64,000 bases of DNA, taken from assembly GCA_963787345.1 (NCBI GenBank), contig CAWBCW010000011.1, positions 806,001-870,000 on the forward strand, read 5' to 3'. The stretch's first letter is position 1. Each line of letters begins with the position of its first letter. Positions 16,856 to 26,124 of this stretch are shown here, one piece after another. The notes beneath the pieces are model-generated. The model was not told the origin of the DNA. It was given only the letters and a program-made list of their open reading frames with translations, and ran no database searches. This DNA is from Bacillus_BD sp963787345 (GTDB lineage Bacteria > Bacillota > Bacilli > Bacillales > Cytobacillaceae). Both the position numbers and the translations under genes were made by a program.

Positions 16856-17050
16856 GTGATTATTATATTTTTTAACAGAAAAAAACAAGGTGATGAGTTA
16901 GAAAATATTTTAGAGGATATAGAGGTATATTCTTGTAGTGAAACTGTATGTAATGGGTGGATGCGGAAGGATTTTGCCACAGCTGATCTTAAATGTCCTT
17001 TATGTGGAAATGAAATGACAATGGAGGTACGCGAACTTCCTAAAATATAA
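16856..17050 (+). CDS. YdjO-like cold-inducible zinc-ribbon protein
   Basis: The small protein has a CSETVCNGWMRKDF ... LKCPLCGN pattern, two CxxxxC/CxxC pairs that could hold zinc as in the YdjO family. Its start is ambiguous. The nominal GTG at 16856 lies within the only good ribosome-binding sequence (TAGGGGTGA). The properly spaced codons after it are ATT (16859, 16862) and ATA (16865), so a non-standard start is possible. The true N-terminus is probably close to NRKKQGDELENILED. A hairpin terminator follows. The family call rests on the Cys pattern and the NGWMRKDF segment. Confidence 0.7.
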   Translation: MIIIFFNRKKQGDELENILEDIEVYSCSETVCNGWMRKDFATADLKCPLCGNEMTMEVRELPKI

Positions 17051-17083
17051 ACTACACGATTTAAGTGTAGTTTATTTTTTTGG
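17047..17083 (+). terminator. Terminator after the YdjO-like gene
   Basis: AAACTACAC pairs with GTGTAGTTT around GATTTAA, followed by a T-rich run. Confidence 0.8.
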
Positions 17084-17227
17084 TAATCATTTTATTTTGT
17101 TCGTAAATTGATTCTATTAACGAATATAAATGCAGCTTCTATCTGATTACCTTATGTTAAAATCAAAATGGATTCTCATTCATGATGGATCATCTAAGTG
17201 AGGCAGAGGAGATGAAATTAATCGTTA

Positions 17228-19378
17228 ATGGATAGATTAAAACCATTTTGGGAAATGATTAAAAAATATTGGGATAAGTATAGCCCATCTGTCATTGTAT
17301 GGATGCATAAAGTGTTCGAAAAAATAAGCCATATTTGGAAAAAGTCACATTTAACCCAGATTATTATGTTGCTAGGATTAACATTCATCCTGTTTGTGAT
17401 TGTGTTTTTTGCCTTTACAGCTTCACAAGCGAATGTTCAATCATTGCAAGAAGGGCTGTCGCAAACGACGATTATTCATGATAAAGATGGATATGAAGCA
17501 ACAAAAGTTAATGTTAATCGAACGGAAGGAGTCGATGTAAAAGATTTACCTGAGCATGTATCAAATGCAGTGATCGCCATTGAAGACCGTCGTTTTAAAG
17601 AACATAATGGCTTCGATCTCATTGGGATTTCAAGGGCATTCGCAAAAAATTTATTGGCTCGTGAAATTACAGGAGGAGGCAGTACGATCACCCAGCAATT
17701 AGCTAAAAATGCATTGCTGACACATGTACAGACGGTACGCAGAAAAGTGGAGGAATTATTTTTAGCGGTTGAAATTGAAAAATATTATACAAAAGATGAA
17801 ATCTTAAGTATGTACTTAAATCAAGTTTATTTTGGCAGCGGAGCATGGGGAATTGATCATGCGTCAATGAAATATTTTAATAAAGATATCACGGAAATTA
17901 CTATTAGTGAAGCAGCTCTTTTAGCTGGTCTATTGCAATCACCGTCCGCTTTAGATCCATATAAAAATTATGAACGAGCAATGAATCGAAGAGATGTTGT
18001 TCTTGTGGCAATGAAAGAACTAGACATGATCTCTGACGAACAGCATTCCATGGCGAAAGACGAGAAAATTGTTCTAGAGGATGGCGGAGAAAATTATATT
18101 AAGCGCCAATATCCTTATTATGTAGATGCTGTCATTGATGAAGCTATTTCACGGTATGGCTTAACACAGGAAGAGATTATGACTCGAGGCTATCGCATTT
18201 ATACGGAAATGGATCCAAAAATCCAATCTGTATTGGAAATGGTGTATCAAGATAACGCGAATTTTCCAACTGGAAAAGGTAAGACCCTTGTTCAAAGTGG
18301 GGCTGTCTTGCTTGATCCTCAAACAGGAGGAGTTCGTGCATTAGTTGGTGGCCGAGGTGATTATGTATTTCGAGGGTTTAACCGAGCAACGCATATTAAG
18401 GTTCAACCTGGTTCTACCCTAAAGCCTTTAGCTGTTTATACGCCGGCACTTGAGGAAGGTTTTACCCCAACGTCATCATTAAAGGATGAAAAGATGGTGT
18501 TTGGTGACTATGCACCGACAAATGTTACTGGAACATATCAAGGGGAAGTACCGATGTATAAGGCTTTAGAACAGTCTACTAATCTTTCGGCAGTGTGGCT
18601 GCTAAATGAAATCGGCTTAGATAAAGGAATGTCCGCGTTAGAAAGGTTTGGAATCCCTTTTGAAGAGGAAGATCGATATTTAGGAATTTCCTTAGGTGGA
18701 ATGAGTAGAGGGGTTTCACCACTACAATTAGCGGCAGCCTATTCAACCTTTGCAAATGACGGTAAGAGAGAAGATGCCCATTTAATTACTAAAATTGAAG
18801 GACCAACTGGAAATGTGATTGTTGAACATAAATCTAAAAATGTAAGAGTGACATCTAAGAAAATAGCGAATGAAATAACTTCCATGCTTCTTGGAGTTGT
18901 TGAAGAAGGAACGGGAAAAGCGGCAGCTATCCCTGATGTGCAAATCGCTGGAAAAACCGGTTCTACACAATTACCTTATCAAGATATCGAGGGGACGAAA
19001 GATCAGTGGTTTGCAGGGTATACTCCAAACCTTGTTGGGGCTGTTTGGGTTGGATATGATAGAACCGATCGGGAACACTACCTATCTTCTAAAAGTACTG
19101 GCGCAGCTGTACAATTATTTAAAACGATAATGGAACATACCCATCCTTATATTGAAGACAAAGGGTTCGCTGTCCAATCGATTCAATCTGCTTTAAGAGA
19201 AAAAGAGGAGAAAAAACAAAGAGAACAGGAACCGCTTAAGGATCAAACAGAAAAGTTAAAAGAAAAAATGAAGGAAGCAGTTCCGAAATGGAAAGAAAGA
19301 TTGGAAGAAGGGTCGGAAGAGTTAGAGGGCCTTGGTAAGAAATTGAAAGACAAATTAGAAGATATCATAAATTACTAA
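17228..19378 (+). CDS. Class A penicillin-binding protein (glycosyltransferase/transpeptidase)
   Basis: The bifunctional cell-wall synthase has 716 residues. A 50-residue cytoplasmic head precedes one TM helix (IIMLLGLTFILFVIVFFAF). The GT51 glycosyltransferase domain shows EDRRFKEHNGFD, GGGSTITQQLAKN and LNQVYFGSGAWG. The transpeptidase domain has the SxxK serine in PGSTLKP, SxN in STNLSA and the KTG motif in AGKTGSTQ. The C-terminus is an unusual highly charged helical tail rich in Lys/Glu from about residue 658. It most resembles B. subtilis PbpF/PbpG-type enzymes, made in the forespore, but the paralogue is not certain. The ATG at 17228 follows an in-frame stop, so no longer start is possible. 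Confidence 0.9.
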   Translation: MDRLKPFWEMIKKYWDKYSPSVIVWMHKVFEKISHIWKKSHLTQIIMLLGLTFILFVIVFFAFTASQANVQSLQEGLSQTTIIHDKDGYEATKVNVNRTEGVDVKDLPEHVSNAVIAIEDRRFKEHNGFDLIGISRAFAKNLLAREITGGGSTITQQLAKNALLTHVQTVRRKVEELFLAVEIEKYYTKDEILSMYLNQVYFGSGAWGIDHASMKYFNKDITEITISEAALLAGLLQSPSALDPYKNYERAMNRRDVVLVAMKELDMISDEQHSMAKDEKIVLEDGGENYIKRQYPYYVDAVIDEAISRYGLTQEEIMTRGYRIYTEMDPKIQSVLEMVYQDNANFPTGKGKTLVQSGAVLLDPQTGGVRALVGGRGDYVFRGFNRATHIKVQPGSTLKPLAVYTPALEEGFTPTSSLKDEKMVFGDYAPTNVTGTYQGEVPMYKALEQSTNLSAVWLLNEIGLDKGMSALERFGIPFEEEDRYLGISLGGMSRGVSPLQLAAAYSTFANDGKREDAHLITKIEGPTGNVIVEHKSKNVRVTSKKIANEITSMLLGVVEEGTGKAAAIPDVQIAGKTGSTQLPYQDIEGTKDQWFAGYTPNLVGAVWVGYDRTDREHYLSSKSTGAAVQLFKTIMEHTHPYIEDKGFAVQSIQSALREKEEKKQREQEPLKDQTEKLKEKMKEAVPKWKERLEEGSEELEGLGKKLKDKLEDIINY

Positions 19379-19481
19379 GATTAAATCATAAAATATCTTT
19401 AAAAATCTCTATTTTGTGATAAAGTATTACTATTAGAATGTCATATTTTCAGTTTAGATATTTAGATAGGAGAAGAAGATC

Positions 19482-20570
19482 ATGTCAAACGAAAAAATAA
19501 AGATAACACAAACGACCACTCACAAACCAAAGCCTGACTTTGAACATCTTGAATTCGGTAAAGTATTTACAGACCATATGTTTGTGATGGATTATTCAAC
19601 AGAACAAGGATGGCATGATGCGCGAATCATCCCTTATCAACCACTCTCAATCGACCCTTCAGCAATGATTTTTCACTATGGACAAACCGTTTTTGAAGGA
19701 TTAAAAGCTTATTATACTGAAAAAGGAAAAATTCTTCTTTTCAGACCTGATAAAAATATGGAAAGATTAAATCAATCAAATGATCGCCTATGCATTCCAG
19801 AGATTGATGAAAAATTAGCATTAGATGCATTGAAAGAACTTCTTAAAATAGATCATGAATGGGTTCCAAAAGTAGAGGGTACATCTCTATATATTCGTCC
19901 ATTTATTATTGCAACGCAAGCTTCACTTGGTGTGCATCCTTCTGAAACATATAAGTTCATTATCATCATGTCTCCGGTTGGATCCTATTATAAGGAAGGG
20001 ATTAAACCAATTAAGATTGCAGTCGAAAGCCAATATGTACGTGCAGTAGCAGGTGGAACGGGACAAGCGAAGACAGCTGGAAACTATGCATCTAGTTTAA
20101 AAGCTCAGGAAGTTGCTGATGCAGAAGGTTATTCACAAGTACTTTGGCTTGATGGGGTTGAAAGAAAGTACATTGAAGAAGTAGGGAGTATGAATATTTT
20201 CTTTAAAATTAATGGTGAAGTCGTTACCCCTGCATTAAATGGAAGTATTTTGCCAGGAATTACAAGAGACTCCATTTTACATTTATTAAAACATTGGGAT
20301 ATTCCTACTGTTGAACGCAAAATTTCAATGGCTGAAGTGTACAAAGCACATGAAGACGGTTTATTAGAAGAAGTGTTTGGTACAGGAACCGCAGCGGTTA
20401 TTTCTCCAGTCGGTGAATTATATTGGAATGATCAAAAGTTAATGATAAATAATGGAGAAATTGGCGATCTATCGTTGAAACTATATAACACATTAACTTC
20501 TATTCAGCTTGGAAAAGCAGAAGATCCATTTAGTTGGACAGTTGAAGTCGAACAAAAAGTAAATAAATAG
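19482..20570 (+). CDS. ilvE: Branched-chain amino acid aminotransferase
   Basis: The 362-residue fold-type IV PLP enzyme transfers amino groups between glutamate and the 2-oxo acids of Leu, Ile and Val. Segments typical of the family are FHYGQTVFEGLKAY, RPDKNMERLNQS, the PLP lysine region (GTGQAKTAGNYASSL) and the EVFGTGTAAVISPVG loop. The length and sequence match the long YbgE/YwaA (IlvK/IlvE) type of Bacillus. It has ATAGGAG upstream. The upstream sequence has an ATTTTCAG element resembling part of a CodY box, too degenerate to call. The HAD hydrolase gene follows at 32 bases. Confidence 0.92.
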   Translation: MSNEKIKITQTTTHKPKPDFEHLEFGKVFTDHMFVMDYSTEQGWHDARIIPYQPLSIDPSAMIFHYGQTVFEGLKAYYTEKGKILLFRPDKNMERLNQSNDRLCIPEIDEKLALDALKELLKIDHEWVPKVEGTSLYIRPFIIATQASLGVHPSETYKFIIIMSPVGSYYKEGIKPIKIAVESQYVRAVAGGTGQAKTAGNYASSLKAQEVADAEGYSQVLWLDGVERKYIEEVGSMNIFFKINGEVVTPALNGSILPGITRDSILHLLKHWDIPTVERKISMAEVYKAHEDGLLEEVFGTGTAAVISPVGELYWNDQKLMINNGEIGDLSLKLYNTLTSIQLGKAEDPFSWTVEVEQKVNK

Positions 20571-20602
20571 AAATATGAACAAAATAGGGAGAGGATTTCC
20601 TA

Positions 20603-21385
20603 ATGATTAAAGCAATATTATTTGATCTTGACGACACGTTGTTATGGGACCAAAAAAGTGTAAAAGAGGCTTTTGCATCGACCTGTTTAATAGCTGCTGA
20701 AAAATATCATATTGATGCGGATCAATTAGAGGAATCTGTGCGAGAAGAGGCAAGAAAGCTTTATTCTAGTTATGAAACCTATCCATATACACAAATGATT
20801 GGGATTAACCCCTTTGAAGGACTTTGGGCTAATTTTCTAGATGATACCGATGAGTTTCGTAAGTTAAAAGAAATTGCCCCAATATACCGCAAAGAAGCGT
20901 GGAGAAATGGGTTAAAAGGCTGTGGAATTGATGATGAGGAATACGCGGCGTTTTTAGCAGAGAAGTTTCCTGAAGAACGACGAAAACATCCGTTTGTCTA
21001 TGATGATAGCTATCCTGTATTAGATCAGTTAAAAGGAAAATATAAATTATTGCTTTTAACAAATGGCTCTCCTGATCTTCAAAATACAAAGTTAGATATT
21101 ACACCTGAATTAGTTCCTTACTTTGATGAAATTATTATTTCGGGTGCATTCGGTAGAGGGAAGCCAGATCCGTCAATTTTTGAACATGCACTTTCACTTC
21201 TTGACGTAAAGAAGGAAAATGCAATCATGGTTGGGGACAACTTAATGACAGATATTTTAGGAGCAAAACGTGCCGGGATTAAGTCTGTTTGGATTAATCG
21301 ACATGATAAAGACCGGAATGAAGTGATTCCTGATTATGAAATTAGCAGTTTGAGTGAACTCCTCAATTTATTAGGAGAGTTATGA
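20603..21385 (+). CDS. HAD-superfamily hydrolase
   Basis: The 260-residue protein is a haloacid-dehalogenase-type phosphatase. Motif I is LFDLDDTLLW with the nucleophile Asp at residue 8, motif II is the LLTNGSPD segment, motif III is Lys in GRGKPDPSIF, and motif IV is VGDNLMTDI. A helical cap follows motif I, as in subclass I of the YsaA/YjjG-like group. The physiological phosphorylated substrate cannot be told from sequence. It is 32 bases downstream of ilvE on the same strand and ends in a clear terminator, so the two may share a transcript. Confidence 0.85.
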   Translation: MIKAILFDLDDTLLWDQKSVKEAFASTCLIAAEKYHIDADQLEESVREEARKLYSSYETYPYTQMIGINPFEGLWANFLDDTDEFRKLKEIAPIYRKEAWRNGLKGCGIDDEEYAAFLAEKFPEERRKHPFVYDDSYPVLDQLKGKYKLLLLTNGSPDLQNTKLDITPELVPYFDEIIISGAFGRGKPDPSIFEHALSLLDVKKENAIMVGDNLMTDILGAKRAGIKSVWINRHDKDRNEVIPDYEISSLSELLNLLGEL

Positions 21386-21422
21386 TCATATAAGATTACG
21401 GTGGTCTAGGTCATTGTCATAA

Positions 21423-21462
21423 ATAATAAAAGCCTTGGTTTTGATGCCGAGGCTTTTATTAT
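21423..21462 (+). terminator. Terminator of the ilvE-HAD unit
   Basis: AATAAAAGCCTTGG pairs with CCGAGGCTTTTATT (one T-G pair) around TTTTGATG. Confidence 0.85.
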
Positions 21463-21517
21463 GATAAAAAATGAAAATGAAAATATGTAGTAATTACGTA
21501 AATAAAGGAGAACGAAA

Positions 21518-22342
21518 ATGGAAAAAGGATTATCTGGGAAACATGTTGTGCTAGGTGCGACGCGTAAAACAGAAGAAATGATGACATTAATAAGGAAACA
21601 AGGTGGAACAGCTAGTGTTCGGTCTCTTCAAGGGACGGTTTTTAAAGCAGGAAGTGAGATTGAACCCGAAATTAAAGCTTTTGTTGAAAATGGCGCAGAC
21701 TGGGTCATTTTAACAACAGGAATTGGTCTTGAGACATTACTCGAACAAGCGGAGAAGTTAGAATTAAGGGATCAATTTATTGATCGTTTAGAAGCGGCTA
21801 AGATTGCATCAAGAGGCTATAAAACGGCAGCTGCATTAAAGAAATTAAAAATAGAGGCCGTCATATCGGATGATGATGGGACAACACAAAGCCTAATCAG
21901 TAAAATGCAGGAGATTGATTTGGCAGGAAAAAAAGTAGTTGTACAGTTACATGGTGAAAAAGCTCCTTCGCTCCTTCGCTTTTTAGAAACAAAGGGTGCC
22001 GACATTAGCATTTTACTTCCTTACCAACATATCGCTCCTGATCACTCAACAGTTGAAACACTATGTAAAGAAATCTTAGCTAAGGAAGTAGATGCTGTTT
22101 GTTTTACAACGGCTGTACAAGTTTATGAATTATTTCATTATGTAAAAGGGATAGGATTTAGTCATGAGATCCTAACCGCTTTTAATGAAGGGAAAACGGT
22201 TGCGACAGCTGTCGGAAAAGTAACGGCAGAGGCGTTAAAGGAAGAGGGAATTAATCGAATTGTTGTTCCAAGCCATGAAAGAATGGGTGCAATGATTGTG
22301 GAATTAGCTCAATATTATGAGAAAAATAATACAGTTAAGTAG
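21518..22342 (+). CDS. HemD-like (uroporphyrinogen-III synthase fold) protein
   Basis: The 274-residue protein has the two-lobed HemD pattern: an N-terminal LGATRKTEEM start, a WVILTTGIGLETL segment and a C-terminal VDAVCFTTAVQVYEL followed by VATAVGKVTAEALKE. This matches the uroporphyrinogen-III synthase superfamily, which closes hydroxymethylbilane with D-ring inversion. It is not in a hemAXCDBL cluster, however. Stand-alone HemD-like proteins in Bacillus (YjjA-type) are of uncertain function, so enzyme activity is not claimed. It is preceded by AAAGGAG and stands alone between terminators. Confidence 0.75.
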   Translation: MEKGLSGKHVVLGATRKTEEMMTLIRKQGGTASVRSLQGTVFKAGSEIEPEIKAFVENGADWVILTTGIGLETLLEQAEKLELRDQFIDRLEAAKIASRGYKTAAALKKLKIEAVISDDDGTTQSLISKMQEIDLAGKKVVVQLHGEKAPSLLRFLETKGADISILLPYQHIAPDHSTVETLCKEILAKEVDAVCFTTAVQVYELFHYVKGIGFSHEILTAFNEGKTVATAVGKVTAEALKEEGINRIVVPSHERMGAMIVELAQYYEKNNTVK

Positions 22343-22427
22343 TTCCATTGTAATATTTTGTATAATCACTAAAATAATGATATGATTAATTGTGTTTTGC
22401 TTTACTTATTAAAAGGAGATGATTTTA

Positions 22428-22865
22428 ATGGCAAAAAAAGGATACATATTAATGGAGAGCGGCGAAAAAATTGAATTTGAATTATATCCAAATGAAGCAC
22501 CGGGAACGGTAGCTAACTTTGAGAAATTAATCAATGAAGGCTTTTATAATGGTCTAACATTTCACCGTGTCATTCCTGGTTTTGTAAGTCAAGGCGGATG
22601 CCCTCAGGGAACAGGAACTGGCGGTCCAGGGCATACAATCAAATGTGAAACAGAAGGAAATCCACATACACATGAAGTTGGTTCATTATCAATGGCACAT
22701 GCTGGAAGAGATACTGGCGGCAGCCAATTCTTCATCGTCCATGAGCCACAACCGCATTTAAATGGAGTACATACCGTTTTTGGGAAAGTAACATCTGGAA
22801 TGGATACAGTACTTGCCATGAAAAATGGGGATGTTATGAAAAAGGTAGAAATAGTAGAAGCTTAA
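22428..22865 (+). CDS. ppiB: Peptidyl-prolyl cis-trans isomerase (cyclophilin)
   Basis: This 145-residue cyclophilin catalyses isomerisation of Xaa-Pro bonds in the cytoplasm. The full active-site set is visible: FHRVIPGFVSQGG (catalytic Arg), MAHAGRDTGGSQFFI and HLNGVHTVFGKV. It is very close to B. subtilis PpiB over the whole length. The ATG at 22428 is chosen over 22419 because AAAAGGAG lies about eight bases before it and because the N-terminus then starts MAKKGYILMESG, as in orthologues. It is monocistronic with its own terminator. Confidence 0.94.
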   Translation: MAKKGYILMESGEKIEFELYPNEAPGTVANFEKLINEGFYNGLTFHRVIPGFVSQGGCPQGTGTGGPGHTIKCETEGNPHTHEVGSLSMAHAGRDTGGSQFFIVHEPQPHLNGVHTVFGKVTSGMDTVLAMKNGDVMKKVEIVEA

Positions 22866-22867
22866 TT

Positions 22868-22918
22868 ATAAGGTGTCTGGCACAATCCATTTTATGGAAG
22901 GTGCAGGCGCCTTTTTAT
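22868..22918 (+). terminator. Terminator of ppiB
   Basis: AAGGTGTCTG(G)CAC pairs with GTGCAGGCGCCTT, with G-T pairs and one bulge, followed by TTTATTTTT. Confidence 0.7.
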
Positions 22919-23025
22919 TTTTCTGTAACTTATAATTATACATTTTTATGATTAAATATTGACTTTTGGAGAAAATCAAGTATGATTAAATCATTATAGA
23001 TAAATGGATAAAGCGGGGACGAGAC

Positions 23026-23499
23026 ATGGTTGAAATTAGAAGGGCCAAAATTGCTGATGTAGATAGCCTATACGAATTAATTAATATTTATTCAAATAAA
23101 GGAATTGTGTTACCGAGATCAAAAAAGTCTTTGAGTCAAAATATTTTCTCTATTTTTGTAGCTGTTATTGATGATATCGTGGTTGGTACAGCAAGTTTGG
23201 CCATTTTAGATACAGACTTAGCTGAAGTAAGGTCTCTTGTTGTAGATGAATCAAAGGCAAAGTTGGGAATTGGGAAAATGCTTGTGGAAGAAATAAAAGA
23301 AGAAACAGAACGAATTGGAATTGATAAACTCATTTCTTTAACCTATCAAGTAGATTTTTTTAAAAAATGTGGTTTTGAAGTAACGGTGAAAGATACGATG
23401 CCGCAAAAAGTGTGGCAGGATTGCATTAATTGCCCCAAAATACACAATTGCGATGAGATTGCAATGATTTATTATGTGAAAAATCAAATTTTTTCTTAA
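23026..23499 (+). CDS. GNAT N-acetyltransferase (short ArgA-like)
   Basis: The 157-residue protein is a single GNAT domain: IRRAKIADVDSLYELIN at the start, LAEVRSLVVDESKAKLGIGKMLVEEI with the acetyl-CoA loop (KxGIGK), then LTYQVDFFKKCGF. The C-terminus carries DCINCPKIHNCDEIAM, a Cys cluster seen in stand-alone N-acetylglutamate-synthase-like GNATs. The layout suggests acetylation of an amino acid such as glutamate, but the genes around it (ppiB, ppaC) give no metabolic support. Family confidence is high and substrate confidence is low. Confidence 0.75.
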   Translation: MVEIRRAKIADVDSLYELINIYSNKGIVLPRSKKSLSQNIFSIFVAVIDDIVVGTASLAILDTDLAEVRSLVVDESKAKLGIGKMLVEEIKEETERIGIDKLISLTYQVDFFKKCGFEVTVKDTMPQKVWQDCINCPKIHNCDEIAMIYYVKNQIFS

Positions 23500-23529
23500 A
23501 TATAAACGAAAGTATTTAGGAAGGTGAAC

Positions 23530-23569
23530 AAAAAAGAGGCTTTAGGAGATTGAATCCTAAGCCTCTTTA
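23530..23569. terminator. Bidirectional terminator between the GNAT gene and ppaC
   Basis: AAAGAGGCTTAGGAT-type arms: AAAGAGGCTTTAGGA pairs with TCCTAAGCCTCTTT, with an A-run on one side and a short T-run on the other. Confidence 0.82.
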
Positions 23570-23572
23570 TCA

Positions 23573-24505
23573 TTACATCGTTTTCATTGTGTCTGTTAGC
23601 ACGGGAACAATTTGTTTTTTACGAGAAACTACTCCTTTTAAAGCAGCTGTGTGGTTGTCTAATTCAACATTAAATGCAGATTCAACCGCATTTGTCATTT
23701 TACCAAGGGCTAATCCAATGGAATCGTTTGTTAATATGTCCGTGACAACAAATAGGAATAAATCAAGGTTTTCTTTGGCAATAATTGCTTCAATGGCATC
23801 CTCAATTTCTTTTTTACGTGCAAGAACATCATTCGTATCAACAGCATTTACTTGAGCGATCATCACTTTATGATCACCCATATCAAAGCCTTTTGAGTCA
23901 AGAGTAACTAATTGTTCAACTGTTTTATCACTTAAATCTGCCCCAGCTTTTAACATTTCAAGGCCGTAGCTATCAGCATCAACTTCTGCAATTTTTGCTA
24001 ATTCACGAGCAGCAGCAACGTCTTCGTCTGTGCATGTTGGTGATTTAAATAATAATGAATCCGAAATAATCGCTGAAAGCATTAGACCAGCAATTTCTTT
24101 TTTAATTTTTACCCCATTTTCTTTATATAACTTGTTTAAAATCGTTGCTGTGCATCCAACAGGCTCCGCACGATAATAAAGGGGGTCACTCGTTTGGAAG
24201 TTAGCGATACGGTGATGGTCGATGACTTCTAATATACGTACATCGTCAATATCATCCGCACTTTGCTGTTTTTCATTGTGATCAACTAAAATGACTTGTT
24301 TGGCTTCTTGGCTTACTTTTTCAACTAAACGTGGTTCATTTACTTGAAAGTATTCTAAGGCATATTTCGTTTCACTGTTAATCTCGCCTAGACGAATTGG
24401 CTCCGCATTAACACCTAATGCAGATTTTAAATTTGCATAAGCGATCGCTGAACAAATTGTGTCAGTATCCGGGTTTTTATGTCCAAAAACTAGTACTTTT
24501 TCCAT
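23573..24505 (-). CDS. ppaC: Manganese-dependent inorganic pyrophosphatase (family II)
   Basis: The enzyme hydrolyses pyrophosphate to drive biosynthesis. It is a DHH-superfamily protein of 310 residues with metal ligands in VFGHKNPDTDTICSA, VDHNE, EVIDHHRI (DHH motif) and a C-terminal DHHA2 domain with the substrate-binding VSRKKQIVP. This is the CBS-less form, as in B. subtilis PpaC. The ATG at 24505 has AAGGAG at proper spacing. It is monocistronic and ends at a bidirectional terminator. Confidence 0.95.
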   Translation of the reverse strand: MEKVLVFGHKNPDTDTICSAIAYANLKSALGVNAEPIRLGEINSETKYALEYFQVNEPRLVEKVSQEAKQVILVDHNEKQQSADDIDDVRILEVIDHHRIANFQTSDPLYYRAEPVGCTATILNKLYKENGVKIKKEIAGLMLSAIISDSLLFKSPTCTDEDVAAARELAKIAEVDADSYGLEMLKAGADLSDKTVEQLVTLDSKGFDMGDHKVMIAQVNAVDTNDVLARKKEIEDAIEAIIAKENLDLFLFVVTDILTNDSIGLALGKMTNAVESAFNVELDNHTAALKGVVSRKKQIVPVLTDTMKTM

Positions 24506-24809
24506 GTTTGTACTCCTTATATGTAGTTATTACCTTATTCAAGGTGAAAGTATATTCAAACAATATCTTACCACATTAAAAGTGAATTTTTAACTTATTT
24601 TTACAAACGGAAAGTTTATGTTCGCTAGATTACGGGAAATGTGTATGAACGGCTCTTAATCCATCGAATATAATAATACAAACAAAATAGTTGAATCGAT
24701 ATTTAAACTAGAGTAGGATAGAAAAAACATTCTAAAATAGATCCTTTTTATGGATTGTCTCTTAAAGGGCTTTATGCATGAATAATGCGTAAATTAGGAG
24801 GGAAAGTGG
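24506..24809. other. Divergent intergenic region between ppaC and the HD-domain gene
   Basis: These 304 bases are A/T-rich and hold no ORF with a ribosome-binding site. AGGAGGGAAAG just before 24810 is the ribosome-binding site of the next gene. No clear operator was seen. Confidence 0.5.
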
Positions 24810-25337
24810 ATGAGAGATGTTACATTAGTACAAGTTTTTAATCATCATATTGCACAAAAGTATGTGAACCGATCAGGTTTAGTTCATGCTATAGCCGTTG
24901 CTTATCATGCATTTCATTTCTCTAAAGACAAAGGGGTTGACCCAGATAGTGCTGCAAAAGCAGGTTTCTTGCATGATATTGGACATTTTACCTGGTATAG
25001 AAACGGAAAATGGGATTATGAATTGTACCGAAAAAATGATATTCATGCGATAAAAGGGGCAGAAAGAGCTCATAAATTATTAATTCGACTTGGAGAAAAT
25101 CCAGTTAAAGCAAAAGAAATTGCATTAGCGATTCTTTTTCACACCGATTCTTATTTCCCAGGCGGAGAGATTATCCGTACCCCTCTACAGGAGATTATCA
25201 AAAAAGCAGATGAAAAAGATGAAGAGCCAGGCGGCAATCATCATTACCGAAAAGTCGATAACGAGAAAGCAGTTAAGTTATTAAAACAATTAGACGAAAA
25301 AATTGATAACGTGATCAATGAAAAATCAAAAAATTAA
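24810..25337 (+). CDS. HD-domain phosphohydrolase-like protein
   Basis: The 175-residue single HD domain shows metal-ligand positions H (HAIAVAYHAFHF), the HD pair in GFLHDIGHFTW, and later H/D in AILFHTDSYFP and KADEKDEEPGG. HD proteins cleave phosphoester bonds of nucleotides or signal molecules; the substrate here is unknown. An ATG at 24810 with AGGAGGG upstream is a strong start. It stands alone, followed at 71 bases by an SRPBCC-domain gene. Confidence 0.75.
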   Translation: MRDVTLVQVFNHHIAQKYVNRSGLVHAIAVAYHAFHFSKDKGVDPDSAAKAGFLHDIGHFTWYRNGKWDYELYRKNDIHAIKGAERAHKLLIRLGENPVKAKEIALAILFHTDSYFPGGEIIRTPLQEIIKKADEKDEEPGGNHHYRKVDNEKAVKLLKQLDEKIDNVINEKSKN

Positions 25338-25408
25338 GTAACATATTCATCTCTGTAGGAGAATAAGTCTCTATAATGGAGAAATTCTTCTAAGGAGGGG
25401 ACACAATT

Positions 25409-25858
25409 ATGACTACGCATACTTTTCAAACCGCTGTTAACATTCCGATAGAGACGGTATGGTCTTTTTTGCATTCAAAAGAAGATTGGTATCGGGTAAT
25501 TCCGGGATATATTTCACATGAATTCCAATCTGAACATCTTTCAACCTGGCAGATTAAAAGTGATTTTGGACTAATCAAGAAAAAGCTCCATTTCAAAGCA
25601 GAAATACTAGAGTGGAAGGAATATGATAAAATTACTTTTCTTATTATAGGAATAAGTGATAAATTTAATGGACGTGGACAGATTGAAACCATTAAATTAT
25701 CCAATCATAAAACAATGATCAGTGCTAATTTTCAAATATCTGCAGAAGGTTCAATTGCCAAATTGATTAAACCCTTTTTAAAAAATTCAATTCCTGAAAT
25801 GTCAGAAAAAACTAAAAGTGAGTTCGAACAAACAATTAAGAAAATTACAGGGGGCTAA
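25409..25858 (+). CDS. SRPBCC (CoxG/START-like) domain protein
   Basis: The 149-residue protein reads as one helix-grip fold: an N-terminal strand HTFQTAVNIPIETVWSFL, a beta-rich centre and a long C-terminal helix (SEKTKSEFEQTIKKI). This resembles the CoxG/polyketide-cyclase-type SRPBCC family, which binds hydrophobic ligands. No catalytic residue or partner can be named from context. TAAGGAGGGG lies upstream of the ATG, and a hairpin terminator follows. Confidence 0.65.
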   Translation: MTTHTFQTAVNIPIETVWSFLHSKEDWYRVIPGYISHEFQSEHLSTWQIKSDFGLIKKKLHFKAEILEWKEYDKITFLIIGISDKFNGRGQIETIKLSNHKTMISANFQISAEGSIAKLIKPFLKNSIPEMSEKTKSEFEQTIKKITGG

Positions 25859-25865
25859 TCAGAAT

Positions 25866-25914
25866 AAGAAGATAGATAATCGGCTTATCAAAGGTCTAAT
25901 TATCTATCTTTTTT
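25866..25914 (+). terminator. Terminator after the SRPBCC gene
   Basis: AGATAGATAAT pairs with ATTATCTATCT around an A/T-rich loop, followed by TTTTTG. Confidence 0.8.
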
Positions 25915-26124
25915 GTTATTTAGCGGATAATAAAAAGTTTTTATTAAAAAGTGTAAAATTTATCACAAAAAAGAGTACACGAATATTTTTAAATGTGTTA
26001 TTCTAAATGCATAATAAGTATAACATATTTAAAGCGCTTAAAAAACGATGGAGATGATACTAGCAAAAAATGCATTTTCACCGATATTCGTTCGTATTTT
26101 TAGATTTCCATTGAAGAAAAGGTT

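Noticed and set aside
26028..26042. cre site before the PPDK regulator gene
   Set aside because: TTTAAAGCGCTTAAAA is palindromic but lacks the outer TG and CA of the consensus, unlike the site at 43414.
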